Shown here: positions 14,127-22,195 of the stretch, in pieces
Layout of the letters: every line of letters begins with the position of its first letter
Position numbering within the stretch: position 1 is the stretch's first letter
Assembly: GCA_035535315.1 (NCBI GenBank)
Contig: DATLQD010000100.1
Span: 1 to 36,768 of the forward strand
Source of the DNA: DASQGA01 sp035535315
Lineage (GTDB): Bacteria; Actinomycetota; Thermoleophilia; Gaiellales; Gaiellaceae
Length of the DNA stretch: 36,768 nucleotides
Direction of reading: 5' to 3'
Program-made: the position numbers and the translations under genes
Notes under the pieces: generated by a model
The model's database searches: none
The model's input: only the letters and a program-made list of their open reading frames with translations
What the model was told of the DNA's origin: nothing

Positions 14127-16220
14127 ATGCCGCTCACGATCCTGGAAGGGTCTACGTTCTGCGTCTGCGACGAGAGCGGTGATGTCGACGGCCCGAGCAT
14201 GGGGTTTTTCGCGTCGGACACACGGTTTCTCTCTCGCTTGATCCTGACCGTAAATGGGGTGAGGCCGCTCTTGCTCACGTCCGGAAAGGTCGAGTACTAC
14301 TCGGCCGCTTTCTACCTCCGGAATCCGATCGCCGGAGACCTGGGACAGGACGAGATCTCAATCGCGCGAGAGCGCTTCGTCGGGGAGGGGATGCAGGATC
14401 ACGTCATCGTCCGAAACCATGCCCACCGCCGGGTCGAGCTCGAGCTCGGGCTCGAAGTCGGGGCGGATTTCGCGGACATCCTCACCGTCAAGGAGCACGA
14501 CTTCACGATGGGAGATCCGCGCCACGCCCGGCCTCTCCCGCCGCCGGTCGAGCCTCAGTACGAGGAGGAGCGGAACGGCTTCGTGCTCAGGGGCGCCGAC
14601 GGCTTCGACGGCGCGACGCAAGTCTTCCTCTCGGAGCGGGGCGAGATCGACGCGGGTTGCGTCCGCTACCGGATTTCACTCGATCCGGGTGGGGAGTGGA
14701 GGCTTCGCCTCGATGTCCTCGCGAGCGCGACGGGAGGAGCCACCGGCCCGCGTCTGGCCGAGTTGCAGTTCGGCCAGGAGCGCGCGCGGGTGAAGGCGTC
14801 GCTCGCAGCCTGGCAGATCCGCGTTCCCCAGCTCGAGGCCTCGTGGCCGGCGGTGGCGAGGACGTATGAGCGTTCTGTGGCCGACCTCGCATCGCTCCGC
14901 ATGGGCCACCGGCGAGGGCTCGTGGGCCAGCTCCCGGCGGCGGGGATGCCCTGGTTCATGACGGTATTCGGGCGAGACACCATCATCACGTGTCTGCAGA
15001 CCCTTCTGTTCGGCCCGGAGCTGGCTGAGAGCGCGTTGGCAGCGCTCGTCGACCTCCAGGCGACCGAGGACGATCCGGACACGGATGCCGAGCCGGGAAA
15101 GATCGTCCACGAGGTGCGCGAGGGGCGGGCTGCTATGAACTGGTTCTCGCGGTACTACGGCACAGTGGACGCGACCCCGCTCTTCCTCGTGCTTCTGTCC
15201 GAGGTCTGGCGTTGGACCGACGATGCAGAGCTGGCCGGTCGCTTTCGCGAGCCGGCGCTCCGGGCACTCGAGTGGATCGACCGCTACGGGGATGCCGATG
15301 GAGACGGCTTCGTCGAGTACGAACGTCGGGCGCCGCATGGGCTCGAGAACCAATCGTGGAAGGACTCCGGAAACTCGCAGCTCTTCGCCGACGGCCGGCT
15401 GGCAGATCCTCCGATCGCGCCCTGCGAGGTCCAGGGTTATGTCTACGACGCGAAGCTTCGTCTGGCCGAGATCGCTCGGGCCGCCTGGGGTGAAAAAGGG
15501 CTGGCGGCCCGGCTCGAGCACGAGGCGGCTGACCTCCGGCGCCGCTTCGACGAGGCGTTCTGGTGCGAATCGAGAGGTGGCTACTACGCGCTTGCGCTCG
15601 ACGGCCGGAAGGAGCGTGTGGACTCGCTGACCTCGAACGTCGGCCATCTCCTCTGGAGCGGCATCGTCCCCGAGGAGCGGGTGGCCGCGATCGCCGACCG
15701 GCTCATGCAGGAAGAGCTCTGGTCCGGCTGGGGCGTTCGAACGATGTCCACGGCCGACGCCGGCTACAGCCCGCTGACGTACCACAACGGCACGGTCTGG
15801 CCGCACGACAACTCGTTGATCGCTCTTGGCCTCGCACGGTGCGGGCATCGGAACGAGGCCGACCGGATTGTGCGCCGGATGACGGGGGCGGCGGCGTACT
15901 TCGACTACCAGCTCCCCGAGGTCTTCGCCGGGTTCCCCCGGTCTGAGACGCCGTTTCCGATCGCGTACCCGACCGCAGCGCGACCGCAGGCCTGGGCCGC
16001 GGGTACGCCCATTCTCCTGCTCCAGGTGCTCCTGGGCCTCGAGCCTGATCGCGAGCGGCGTGAGCTTCGGAGCGTCCGGTTGGATCCGGCGCCGGAATGG
16101 GCCGGAAGGATCCGGCTCTCGGGAATCCGCGCTTTCGACAGGGTCTGGCATGCTTCGCTCGAGAACGGGGAAATAGTCGTAGGGGGGGAAGGAGGCGTGG
16201 CATCCGAATCGCGATCCTGA
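14127..16220 (+). CDS. Amylo-alpha-1,6-glucosidase / glycogen-debranching-type enzyme
   Basis: 697 residues, the normal size of bacterial two-domain members. The N-terminal beta-rich domain (about 1-210) has the typical opening LEGSTFCVCDESGDV and FFASDTRFLSRL. The C-terminal (alpha/alpha)6 catalytic domain (about 230-680) has PWFMTVFGRDTI, ENQSWKDSGNS, GYVYDAKL, YHNGTVWPHDNSLIA and PEVFAGFPR. The family hydrolyses alpha-1,6 branch glucosyl units of glycogen or related glucans, though several members act on other glycosides, so the exact substrate is unsure. No signal peptide, so cytosolic. The ATG at 14127 follows the structured element by 3 nt and has no visible ribosome site, so the transcript may be leaderless or start inside the element. 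The 3' end overlaps the glycosyltransferase. Confidence 0.9.
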   Translation: MPLTILEGSTFCVCDESGDVDGPSMGFFASDTRFLSRLILTVNGVRPLLLTSGKVEYYSAAFYLRNPIAGDLGQDEISIARERFVGEGMQDHVIVRNHAHRRVELELGLEVGADFADILTVKEHDFTMGDPRHARPLPPPVEPQYEEERNGFVLRGADGFDGATQVFLSERGEIDAGCVRYRISLDPGGEWRLRLDVLASATGGATGPRLAELQFGQERARVKASLAAWQIRVPQLEASWPAVARTYERSVADLASLRMGHRRGLVGQLPAAGMPWFMTVFGRDTIITCLQTLLFGPELAESALAALVDLQATEDDPDTDAEPGKIVHEVREGRAAMNWFSRYYGTVDATPLFLVLLSEVWRWTDDAELAGRFREPALRALEWIDRYGDADGDGFVEYERRAPHGLENQSWKDSGNSQLFADGRLADPPIAPCEVQGYVYDAKLRLAEIARAAWGEKGLAARLEHEAADLRRRFDEAFWCESRGGYYALALDGRKERVDSLTSNVGHLLWSGIVPEERVAAIADRLMQEELWSGWGVRTMSTADAGYSPLTYHNGTVWPHDNSLIALGLARCGHRNEADRIVRRMTGAAAYFDYQLPEVFAGFPRSETPFPIAYPTAARPQAWAAGTPILLLQVLLGLEPDRERRELRSVRLDPAPEWAGRIRLSGIRAFDRVWHASLENGEIVVGGEGGVASESRS
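16189..16204 (+). promoter_or_regulatory. Strong ribosome site followed by ATC, apparent non-canonical start
   Basis: AAGGAGG (16189-16195) is a near-perfect Shine-Dalgarno site. Six nucleotides later lies ATC (16202-16204), exactly where family members have the initiator Met before RIAILSP. No ATG, GTG or TTG is in frame at this place. The nearest in-frame ATG is at 16097, which would add 35 mostly basic residues. Confidence 0.6.
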
Positions 16221-17260
16221 GTCCCGCTTGGTTTCCCGTTCCTCCGACGCGCTACGGGGGCATCGAAGCGGTCGTGTCGCTGCTCGCCGACGGGTTGGTC
16301 GAAGCTGGCCACAACGTCACGCTTTTTGCCTCGGGCGACTCCAAGAGTTCGGCAAAGCTCGTCTCGGCCTTCGCGGAGGCTCCTTCGAGCCGGATCGGGA
16401 TGGCCTCGGCCGACCTTCTTCATGCGCTGACCTGCTTGGAACGCGCGGACGATTTCGACGTGATCAACGATCACTCCGGCCCCTTGGCAGCTGCGGTCGG
16501 TTGCGCGACCGACACGCCGGTCGTCCACACGGTTCACGGCCCGCTGGGTGGAGAGCCAGGGGTGATCTACCAACTCCTGGCGAATGCCTCCCACCGCCTC
16601 AACCTCATCTCGATCTCGATGAATCAGCGCAGCCCGAAGCCTGATCTTCCCTGGGTCGCGAACTGCCCGAACGCGCTCGACCTCGACGCGTACTCAGTCG
16701 GAGACCACGATGCGGGTTACCTCCTCTTCCTCGGGCGCATGTGCGCCGAGAAGGGGGCACACCGGGCGATCGAGGTCGCGCGAGCCGCGGGGCTTCCGCT
16801 GAAGCTCGCGGGCAAGAATCAGGACGTCGCCGAGCGCGAGTACTTCGACAAGTATGTCGCACCAAACCTGGGGGGCCTCGTCGAGTACCTCGGCGAGGTG
16901 AGCCAGTCGGAGAAGCTCGAGCTGCTCCAGGCCGCACGAGCGACGCTCTTTCCGATCGAATGGGAGGAGCCGTTCGGCCTCGTGATGATCGAGTCGATGG
17001 CGTGTGGGACGCCCGTCATTGCGACGCGGCGCGGTGCGGTGCCGGAGGTGGTGGCCGAGGGGCGCGGCGGCGTCATCGTGGAGCATCACATGGAGATGGT
17101 GGGAGCTCTCGCTGAGGCCGAGAAGCTCGATCCCGCGGACTGTCGACGCTACGTCGAAGAGAAGTTCTCGGCGCGCCGGATGGTGGCCGATTACGTCGCC
17201 GCGTACGAGCTGGTAACGGGCGGACGAGACAGGCCGGCCCCGGAGCTCGTCACTCCCTGA
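16202..17260 (+). CDS. Glycosyltransferase family 4 (GT-B fold)
   Basis: 352 residues if initiated at ATC 16202. The N-terminal Rossmann half starts RIAILSPAWFPVPPTRYGGIE with the GG loop typical of GT4, then SLLADGLVEAGHNVTLFASGD. The C-terminal nucleotide-sugar half has LFLGRMCAEKGAHRAIEVA, LAGKNQD, and the E-x7-E motif in EEPFGLVMIESMACGTPVIA, then GAVPEVV. A retaining transferase using an NDP- or ADP-sugar; acceptor unknown. It overlaps the debranching-enzyme gene by 19 nt, pointing to a shared role in glucan or storage-sugar metabolism. The start is unusual: a strong AAGGAGG site precedes ATC rather than ATG. Using the upstream ATG (16097) would add a basic, low-complexity extension not expected in this family. 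Confidence 0.85.
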   Translation: MRIAILSPAWFPVPPTRYGGIEAVVSLLADGLVEAGHNVTLFASGDSKSSAKLVSAFAEAPSSRIGMASADLLHALTCLERADDFDVINDHSGPLAAAVGCATDTPVVHTVHGPLGGEPGVIYQLLANASHRLNLISISMNQRSPKPDLPWVANCPNALDLDAYSVGDHDAGYLLFLGRMCAEKGAHRAIEVARAAGLPLKLAGKNQDVAEREYFDKYVAPNLGGLVEYLGEVSQSEKLELLQAARATLFPIEWEEPFGLVMIESMACGTPVIATRRGAVPEVVAEGRGGVIVEHHMEMVGALAEAEKLDPADCRRYVEEKFSARRMVADYVAAYELVTGGRDRPAPELVTP

Positions 17261-17380
17261 CTTCGTCGAATCCTGCACGGTCTAGCGGACTTTCGGCGCA
17301 TTCGGCGCGCCACCGGGGTGCGTTCGCGGATTAGAGTCGAAAGAGGGAGGAGGCCGGGACCACCGGGCCCGCAGCTCGAT
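17261..17380. other. Convergent intergenic gap
   Basis: 120 bp between the ends of the glycosyltransferase (+) and the transsulfuration enzyme (-). It is GC-rich with short repeats such as CGGCGCATTCGGCGCG, but there is no hairpin with a U-tract and no gene. Termination of both units must happen here or rely on Rho. Confidence 0.5.
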
Positions 17381-18541
17381 TCAGGCCGAGCTGGCTCCGA
17401 CCGGGACCCGTACGAGGGCACCGTCGAGGTCGGCGAGCAGGTCGTCGACCGATTCGATCCCGACCGACAGGCGTATGAGGTTCTCCGGGATCGAGTAGGG
17501 CGACTCGGAGAGGCTCGCGTGCGTCATCACTCCGGGGTGCTCGATGAGGCTCTCGACGCCTCCGAGCGACTCGGCCAGCTGCCAGATCGATGTCGAGCGG
17601 ACGACCTCGAGCGCGTCCTGGCCGGAGCCCGCGACGTCGAAGGAGATCATCCCGCCGAAGCCGTCCATCTGGGAGCGGGCGAGGCCGTGCTGCGGGTGGC
17701 TCTCGAGCCCCGGATAGCGGACACGCTCGACGGCCGGATGGATCTCCAGGTGCTCGGCGATGCGTTGTGCGTTGGCCGAATGCTGGCGCATCCGGATTGC
17801 GAGCGTCTTCAGACCGCGCAGGACGAGCCACGAGTCGAGCGGTCCCGGGATGGCTCCGAGCGAGTTCTGGAGGAAGGCCAGCCGCTCCGCGATTGACGGG
17901 TCGTTCGTGCCCGCGAACCCGCCGACCACGTCCGAGTGCCCGCCGAGGTACTTCGTCGTCGAATGGACGACGACGTCCGCGCCGAGCTCGAGCGGGCGTT
18001 GCAGATAAGGCGTCGCGAACGTGTTGTCCACGACGACGAAGGCACCGGCGGCGTGCGCCGCCTCCGTGACAGCCCGCAAGTCGACGATGCTCATGAGTGG
18101 GTTCGTGGGCGTCTCGATCCAAACCATCCGCGTGCGCTCGTCGAGGAAGTCGGCCGGTCGCTCGCTGGCGTCCTCCGCCGAAACGAACTCGAACTGGTAC
18201 CCCTTCGGCTCGTACACCTTGGTGAAGACGCGGTAGGTCCCGCCGTAGACGTCGTTCACGCAGACCACCCGGTCGCCGGGCGAAAGCAGATGGAACACAG
18301 TCGTCGTCGCGGCCATGCCGGATGCAAACGCGAAGCCGTGCGCCGCAGACTCGAGGGACGCGAGGCAGGTCTCGAGGGCCGCCCTCGTCGGATTGCCGGT
18401 GCGCGAGTACTCGTAGCCCTTGGTCTGCCCGGCCTCCTCCTGCACGTAGGTGGAGGTCTGAAAGATCGGGACGATCACGGCGCCGGTGGCCGGGTCCGGC
18501 TCCTGCCCATCGTGGATGGCGCGGGTCTCGAAGTCCATCAC
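17381..18541 (-). CDS. Cystathionine gamma-lyase / gamma-synthase family PLP enzyme
   Basis: 386 residues, normal for the Cys/Met metabolism PLP family. Visible motifs: YSRTGNPTR (45-53), SGMAA (74-78), DVYGGTYR (97-104), ETPTNP (143-148), Asp172 (VVVDNTF) that contacts the PLP ring nitrogen, and Lys197 in HSTTKYLGGHSD, the PLP Schiff-base lysine. The C-terminal part has SLGGVESLIEHP and NLIRLSVGIE, both typical. Placed 98 nt downstream of cystathionine beta-synthase on the same strand, so the lyase role (cystathionine to cysteine, reverse transsulfuration) is favoured, though gamma-synthase or beta-lyase activity cannot be excluded by motifs. Translation starts at GTG 18541 or the adjacent ATG 18538; AGGA lies a few bases upstream. 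Confidence 0.9.
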   Translation of the reverse strand: MMDFETRAIHDGQEPDPATGAVIVPIFQTSTYVQEEAGQTKGYEYSRTGNPTRAALETCLASLESAAHGFAFASGMAATTTVFHLLSPGDRVVCVNDVYGGTYRVFTKVYEPKGYQFEFVSAEDASERPADFLDERTRMVWIETPTNPLMSIVDLRAVTEAAHAAGAFVVVDNTFATPYLQRPLELGADVVVHSTTKYLGGHSDVVGGFAGTNDPSIAERLAFLQNSLGAIPGPLDSWLVLRGLKTLAIRMRQHSANAQRIAEHLEIHPAVERVRYPGLESHPQHGLARSQMDGFGGMISFDVAGSGQDALEVVRSTSIWQLAESLGGVESLIEHPGVMTHASLSESPYSIPENLIRLSVGIESVDDLLADLDGALVRVPVGASSA

Positions 18542-18639
18542 TCGATCCTAGCGGCCTCTGGAGGAGGCCTGAAGTGAAGGCCGCGGTTCCCAGCCTGGTC
18601 TGGAGCGCACCAGGCGGCGGCCGAATTTCACATCACCCT

Positions 18640-20037
18640 CTACCCGTTCCGGCGCTCGTGCGCCAGGTACTCGAGGAGGTCAGCCCTGGTCAGGACACCG
18701 GCCGGGCGCCCTTCGCGTGCAACAACAACCGCCGGGCTTCCGCTCGAGAGGTCGGCAAAGACCGTGTCGACCGTGTCTCGGATCTCGACCGCAGGCAGAG
18801 GCGGCTCCATCGCGCCGGCAACGTCCTCGGTCATGGCGCCCTCGTTCAGGAAGACGCGCTCGAGGAGCCCGCGCTCCCGGATCGAGCCCACGATGTCCGC
18901 GAGGGACTCGGCCGGCGCGTGGCGTACGACCGGGATCTGAGAAATGCCGTAGCGCTGCATCAACTCGATGGCCTGTCCGACCTTCTCGTGCGACTCGATC
19001 AGCACGAGCTCCGGCAGTCGCACCTCTCCCCCCTGTTTGAAGGCCAGCACTTCCTCGATCGTCGGCTGCGTGGTGGCACGCTCCAGGAACCCGTGCTCGA
19101 GGAGCCAGTTGTCGTCATAGACCTTCGAGAGGTAGCCGCGGCCGCTGTCGGGAATCAACGTCGCGATCGTTGCGTCTGGCCCGAAGCGGCGTGCTACCTG
19201 CAGCATTGCCCAGACGGCGGTGCCGCCGGAGCCGCCGACCAGCATTCCCTCTTCGCGTGCCAGGCGCCTGGCCGTGCGGAACGAGTCCCGGTCTGACACC
19301 GTGACGTACTCGTCGACCAGCGAGGGATCGTAGGTCCTGGGCCAGAAGTCCTCGCCGATTCCTTCCACGAGGTATGGGTGGACGTCCTCGGGGCTCGAGT
19401 AGATCGAGCCTTCCGGGTCGGCGCCCACGACGAGGAGGTCGGGCTTCCGCTCCCTCAGGTACCGAGCCGTTCCGCTAATCGTGCCGCCCGTGCCCACGGA
19501 GAACACGATCGCGTCGATCTCGCCATCCGTCTGGTCCCAGAGCTCGGGACCCGTCGTCTCGTAGTGGGCCTCGGGATTCGCCGGGTTCGAGTACTGGTCG
19601 GGCTTGTACGCGCCGGGTATCTCCTCCGCGAGGCGATCGGAGACCGAGTAGTAGCTTTCGGGCGACTCGGGCTCGACCGCAGTCGGGCAGATGACAACCT
19701 CGGCTCCGTAGGACCGCAAGAGCGCCCGCTTCTCTTCGGCGATCTTGTCGGGCATGACGAAGACGCAGCGATATCCCCTGAGCGTCGCAGCGATCGCGAG
19801 GCCTACACCCGTGTTACCGCTCGTCGGCTCCACGATGGTGCCGCCGGGCCGAAGCTTTCCCTCCCGCTCGGCCTGCTCGATCATCCGCAGGCCGATGCGG
19901 TCCTTGACGCTGCCGCCGGGGTTCATGTACTCGAGCTTGGCGAGGAGGGTGGGCTCCACTCCGCGCGAAAGGCGCTGCAAGCGCACGAGCGGCGTACGGC
20001 CGACGAGGTCGAGCACGGTCGGGTACTCCCTGGCCAC
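18640..20037 (-). CDS. Cystathionine beta-synthase with C-terminal CBS domain pair
   Basis: 465 residues. The fold-type II PLP domain (1-320) has TPLVRL (15-20), Lys45 in GGSVKDRIG as PLP lysine, PTSGNTG (71-77), GTGGTISG (182-189), and EGIGEDFWP (225-233), a block seen in cystathionine beta-synthases rather than plain cysteine synthases. Two CBS motifs follow (about 338-395 and 402-460). The predicted reaction is L-homocysteine plus L-serine (or O-acetylserine) to cystathionine; the CBS pair may bind an adenosyl ligand, as in other family members. Downstream lies the cystathionine lyase/synthase, completing a transsulfuration pair. The GTG start at 20037 is preceded at 6 nt by TACAAT, suggesting a leaderless transcript separate from purH. 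Confidence 0.93.
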   Translation of the reverse strand: MAREYPTVLDLVGRTPLVRLQRLSRGVEPTLLAKLEYMNPGGSVKDRIGLRMIEQAEREGKLRPGGTIVEPTSGNTGVGLAIAATLRGYRCVFVMPDKIAEEKRALLRSYGAEVVICPTAVEPESPESYYSVSDRLAEEIPGAYKPDQYSNPANPEAHYETTGPELWDQTDGEIDAIVFSVGTGGTISGTARYLRERKPDLLVVGADPEGSIYSSPEDVHPYLVEGIGEDFWPRTYDPSLVDEYVTVSDRDSFRTARRLAREEGMLVGGSGGTAVWAMLQVARRFGPDATIATLIPDSGRGYLSKVYDDNWLLEHGFLERATTQPTIEEVLAFKQGGEVRLPELVLIESHEKVGQAIELMQRYGISQIPVVRHAPAESLADIVGSIRERGLLERVFLNEGAMTEDVAGAMEPPLPAVEIRDTVDTVFADLSSGSPAVVVAREGRPAGVLTRADLLEYLAHERRNG

Positions 20038-20043
20038 GGGCGG

Positions 20044-20049
20044 ATTGTA
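20044..20049 (-). promoter_or_regulatory. Candidate -10 box of a leaderless cystathionine beta-synthase transcript
   Basis: On the minus strand TACAAT (20049-20044) ends 6 nt before the GTG at 20037, placing transcription start at or next to the start codon. This arrangement fits the leaderless promoters (TANNNT) common in actinobacteria. No ribosome site is present. A -35 match is not convincing. Confidence 0.45.
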
Positions 20050-20052
20050 GGT

Positions 20053-20074
20053 GGGAGGCAGGGCTCCGCCTCCC
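20053..20074 (-). terminator. GC hairpin between purH and cystathionine beta-synthase
   Basis: GGGAGGC (20053-20059) and GCCTCCC (20068-20074) form a perfect 7-bp stem with an 8-nt loop, 17 nt past the purH stop on the minus strand. It has no U-tract, so the call rests on position and stem strength. It immediately precedes the TACAAT box of the next gene and could also act on that promoter. Confidence 0.4.
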
Positions 20075-20090
20075 CCGCCTGGGTCGTCCT

Positions 20091-21644
20091 CTAGTGGCGA
20101 AAGTGGCGGCGGGACGTGAAGACCATCGTCGCGCCGGCCTGCTCGACTGCGTTGGCGACTTCGGAGTCGCGCTTCGAGCCGCCCGGCTGGATGATTCCCG
20201 TGACGCCGGCGTCGAGGGCCAGGCTGGCTCCGTCCGCGAACGGGAAGAACGCGTCCGAGGCGAGTGCGGCCCCGTTCAGGTCGTGCCCGCGGTCACGGGC
20301 CTTCTCGATCGCCAGGCGAACGGCGTCGACGCGACTCGTCTGGCCGCCGCCGATTCCAACGGTCTGGAGATCCTTCGCGATCACGATCGCGTTCGATGTG
20401 AGGTGCTTGGCGACCCGCCACGCGAAGATCAGGTCACCCCATCCGGTCTCGCTAGGCGCGTGGACCGTCACGACCTTCATGCCGTCGCGGTCGTCCAGCT
20501 CTGCATCCGCGTCCTGGACGAGCATGCCACCGAGAACGCGCTGGTAGTCGCGCTCGCCAGGAGTGCTGCCGCGGCGCTCCCCGTCCTCCAGGATTCGGAG
20601 CGAGGCCTTCGCCCGAAGCTCCTCGAGCGCGCCCTCGGAATAGCCGGGCGCGATCAGCACCTCCACGAACTGCGTCGCAAGTCGCCGGGCCAGCGGCTTC
20701 TCCACCCGGCGGTTGAGCGCGACGACCCCACCGTAGGCCGAGACGGGATCCGCCGCGAGCGCGAGGTCATATGCCTGCTCGATTCCCGCGGCGAGGGCGC
20801 AGCCGCACGGATTGGCGTGCTTGACGATCACCGCGGCCGGCACGGTGAACTCTCGGAGCGTCGAGCGGGCCGCGTTGAGATCGTTCAGGTTGTTGAACGA
20901 GAGGTCGCCGCCCGAGAGCTGCTCCACGCGCGAGAGGAGGTGACGTCGGGCTCCGGCCTCGACGTAGTACCCCGCCCGTTGATGCGGGTTCTCGCCGTAG
21001 GGCAGGCCGGCCTGCTTCTCGAGCGCGACCAGCAGCCTGCCCGGAAAGCTCTCCCGGTCCGAGAACCAACTCGCGATCGCCGCCTCGTAGGCGGCTGTGT
21101 GGGAGAACGCCTCCGCTGCCAGCTCCCGGCGCGTGTCGAGCTCGAGGCCGCCTGTCCTCCGGAGCTCGGCAAGGATGCTTCGGTATCGGCCGAGCTCGCA
21201 CACGGGGGCGACATGGACAAAATTCTTCGCAGCCGCGCGGAGCATGGCGGGACCGCCAACGTCGATCATCTCGACGGCGTCCTCCTCGCGCACGTTTCGC
21301 TGGGCCGTTACGCGCTGGAACGGGTAGAGGTTCACGCAGACCAGGTCGAATGGCCTGATGTCGTGCTCGCGAAGCGCCTCCAAGTCTTCGGGAACGTCGC
21401 GGCGGGCCAGGATGGCGGCGTGAATGCGAGGGTGAAGCGTCTTCACCCGGCCGCCGAGCATCTCCGGGACGTCTGTCAGCTCCTCGACGCGAGTGACAGG
21501 GATACCGAGGTCCGAGATGAACGCCGCCGTGCCCCCGCTCGCCACGATCTCGACGTCGAGCTCATGGAGGCCTCGCGCAAACTCGTCGAGGCCGGTCTTG
21601 TCGAAGACTGAGATGAGCGCGCGCTCCATGTTCGCAACCGTCAC
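20091..21644 (-). CDS. purH: Bifunctional AICAR transformylase / IMP cyclohydrolase
   Basis: 517 residues, standard for PurH. The N-terminal MGS-like cyclohydrolase domain (about 6-150) has ALISVFDKTGL, ASGGTAAF, GGRVKTLHPRIHAAIL and CVNLYPF. The C-terminal transformylase domain has LPYGENPHQRAGYY, LSFNNLNDLNAA, VIVKHANPCGCA (Lys and His of the active site), SAYGGVVALNR and DAFFPFADG. It carries out the last two steps of IMP synthesis. The GTG start at 21644 forms a GTGA overlap with the purN stop; an internal ATG at 21629 would also fit and removes five residues. Last of a four-gene coupled string (VOC protein, purM, purN, purH). Confidence 0.97.
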   Translation of the reverse strand: MTVANMERALISVFDKTGLDEFARGLHELDVEIVASGGTAAFISDLGIPVTRVEELTDVPEMLGGRVKTLHPRIHAAILARRDVPEDLEALREHDIRPFDLVCVNLYPFQRVTAQRNVREEDAVEMIDVGGPAMLRAAAKNFVHVAPVCELGRYRSILAELRRTGGLELDTRRELAAEAFSHTAAYEAAIASWFSDRESFPGRLLVALEKQAGLPYGENPHQRAGYYVEAGARRHLLSRVEQLSGGDLSFNNLNDLNAARSTLREFTVPAAVIVKHANPCGCALAAGIEQAYDLALAADPVSAYGGVVALNRRVEKPLARRLATQFVEVLIAPGYSEGALEELRAKASLRILEDGERRGSTPGERDYQRVLGGMLVQDADAELDDRDGMKVVTVHAPSETGWGDLIFAWRVAKHLTSNAIVIAKDLQTVGIGGGQTSRVDAVRLAIEKARDRGHDLNGAALASDAFFPFADGASLALDAGVTGIIQPGGSKRDSEVANAVEQAGATMVFTSRRHFRH

Positions 21645-22195
21645 GACGCGGAGGGTAGAGCTCCGGCCAGATAGTTTCGCACTGTTTCGGGGAGGAGCCG
21701 GTGCTCGACGCTCTGAAGGCGAGCGTGGAGCGACTCCGGCGTGTCGTCTGGGTGAATCGGCACGGCTTCCTGGGCGATCACCGGGCCCGTGTCCACGCCC
21801 TCGTCGAGGAAATGAACGGTCACGCCCGTCTCGGCGGCCGCGGCAGCGAGGGCCTCCTCCACGGCATGCGACCCCGGGAAGTCAGGCAGGAGGGACGGGT
21901 GCACGTTCAGGCAGGGAAAACGGTCCAGGAACGGCTTCGTCAGCAGGTGCATATAGCCGGCACAGACCACCAGCTCGACCCCGTTGGCTGTGAGCCAGTC
22001 CGCCATCGCCTCGTCCCGGTTCCGGCGCGAGTCGTAGTCGGCTAGTCGGAAGACGGCCGAAGGGATATCGTGCGCTGCCGCGCGCTCGAGCGCCTGTGTC
22101 CCCTCGACGTTCGAGGCGACCGCACTCACGGGTAGATCCTGGTCGAGGAGGGCCTGGAGGTTCGTGCCGCGGCCCGAGGCGAGGACACCGATCAC
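21641..22195 (-). CDS. purN: Phosphoribosylglycinamide formyltransferase (GART)
   Basis: 184 residues, slightly shorter than the roughly 210 of E. coli PurN. N-terminal phosphate-binding loop ASGRGTNLQALL (6-17), catalytic triad Asn97, His99 (LNVHPSLLP) and Asp135 (DEGVDTGP), and FPGSHAVEEAL. It transfers the formyl group of 10-formyl-THF to GAR in purine synthesis. It starts at GTG 22195, overlapping the purM stop in a GTGA; its own stop overlaps the purH GTG in the same way, so the order is purM-purN-purH with coupling at both junctions. Confidence 0.96.
   Translation of the reverse strand: MIGVLASGRGTNLQALLDQDLPVSAVASNVEGTQALERAAAHDIPSAVFRLADYDSRRNRDEAMADWLTANGVELVVCAGYMHLLTKPFLDRFPCLNVHPSLLPDFPGSHAVEEALAAAAAETGVTVHFLDEGVDTGPVIAQEAVPIHPDDTPESLHARLQSVEHRLLPETVRNYLAGALPSAS

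Noticed and set aside
14676..16151. 491-codon antisense frame over the debranching enzyme gene
   Set aside because: No domain, no ribosome site, and fully inside a recognised enzyme.
20094..21611. 505-codon open frame antisense to purH
   Set aside because: Complementary to a clear PurH with all motifs; translation is Arg/Val/Leu/Asp-rich without any domain. Long antisense frames are expected where third positions are G or C.
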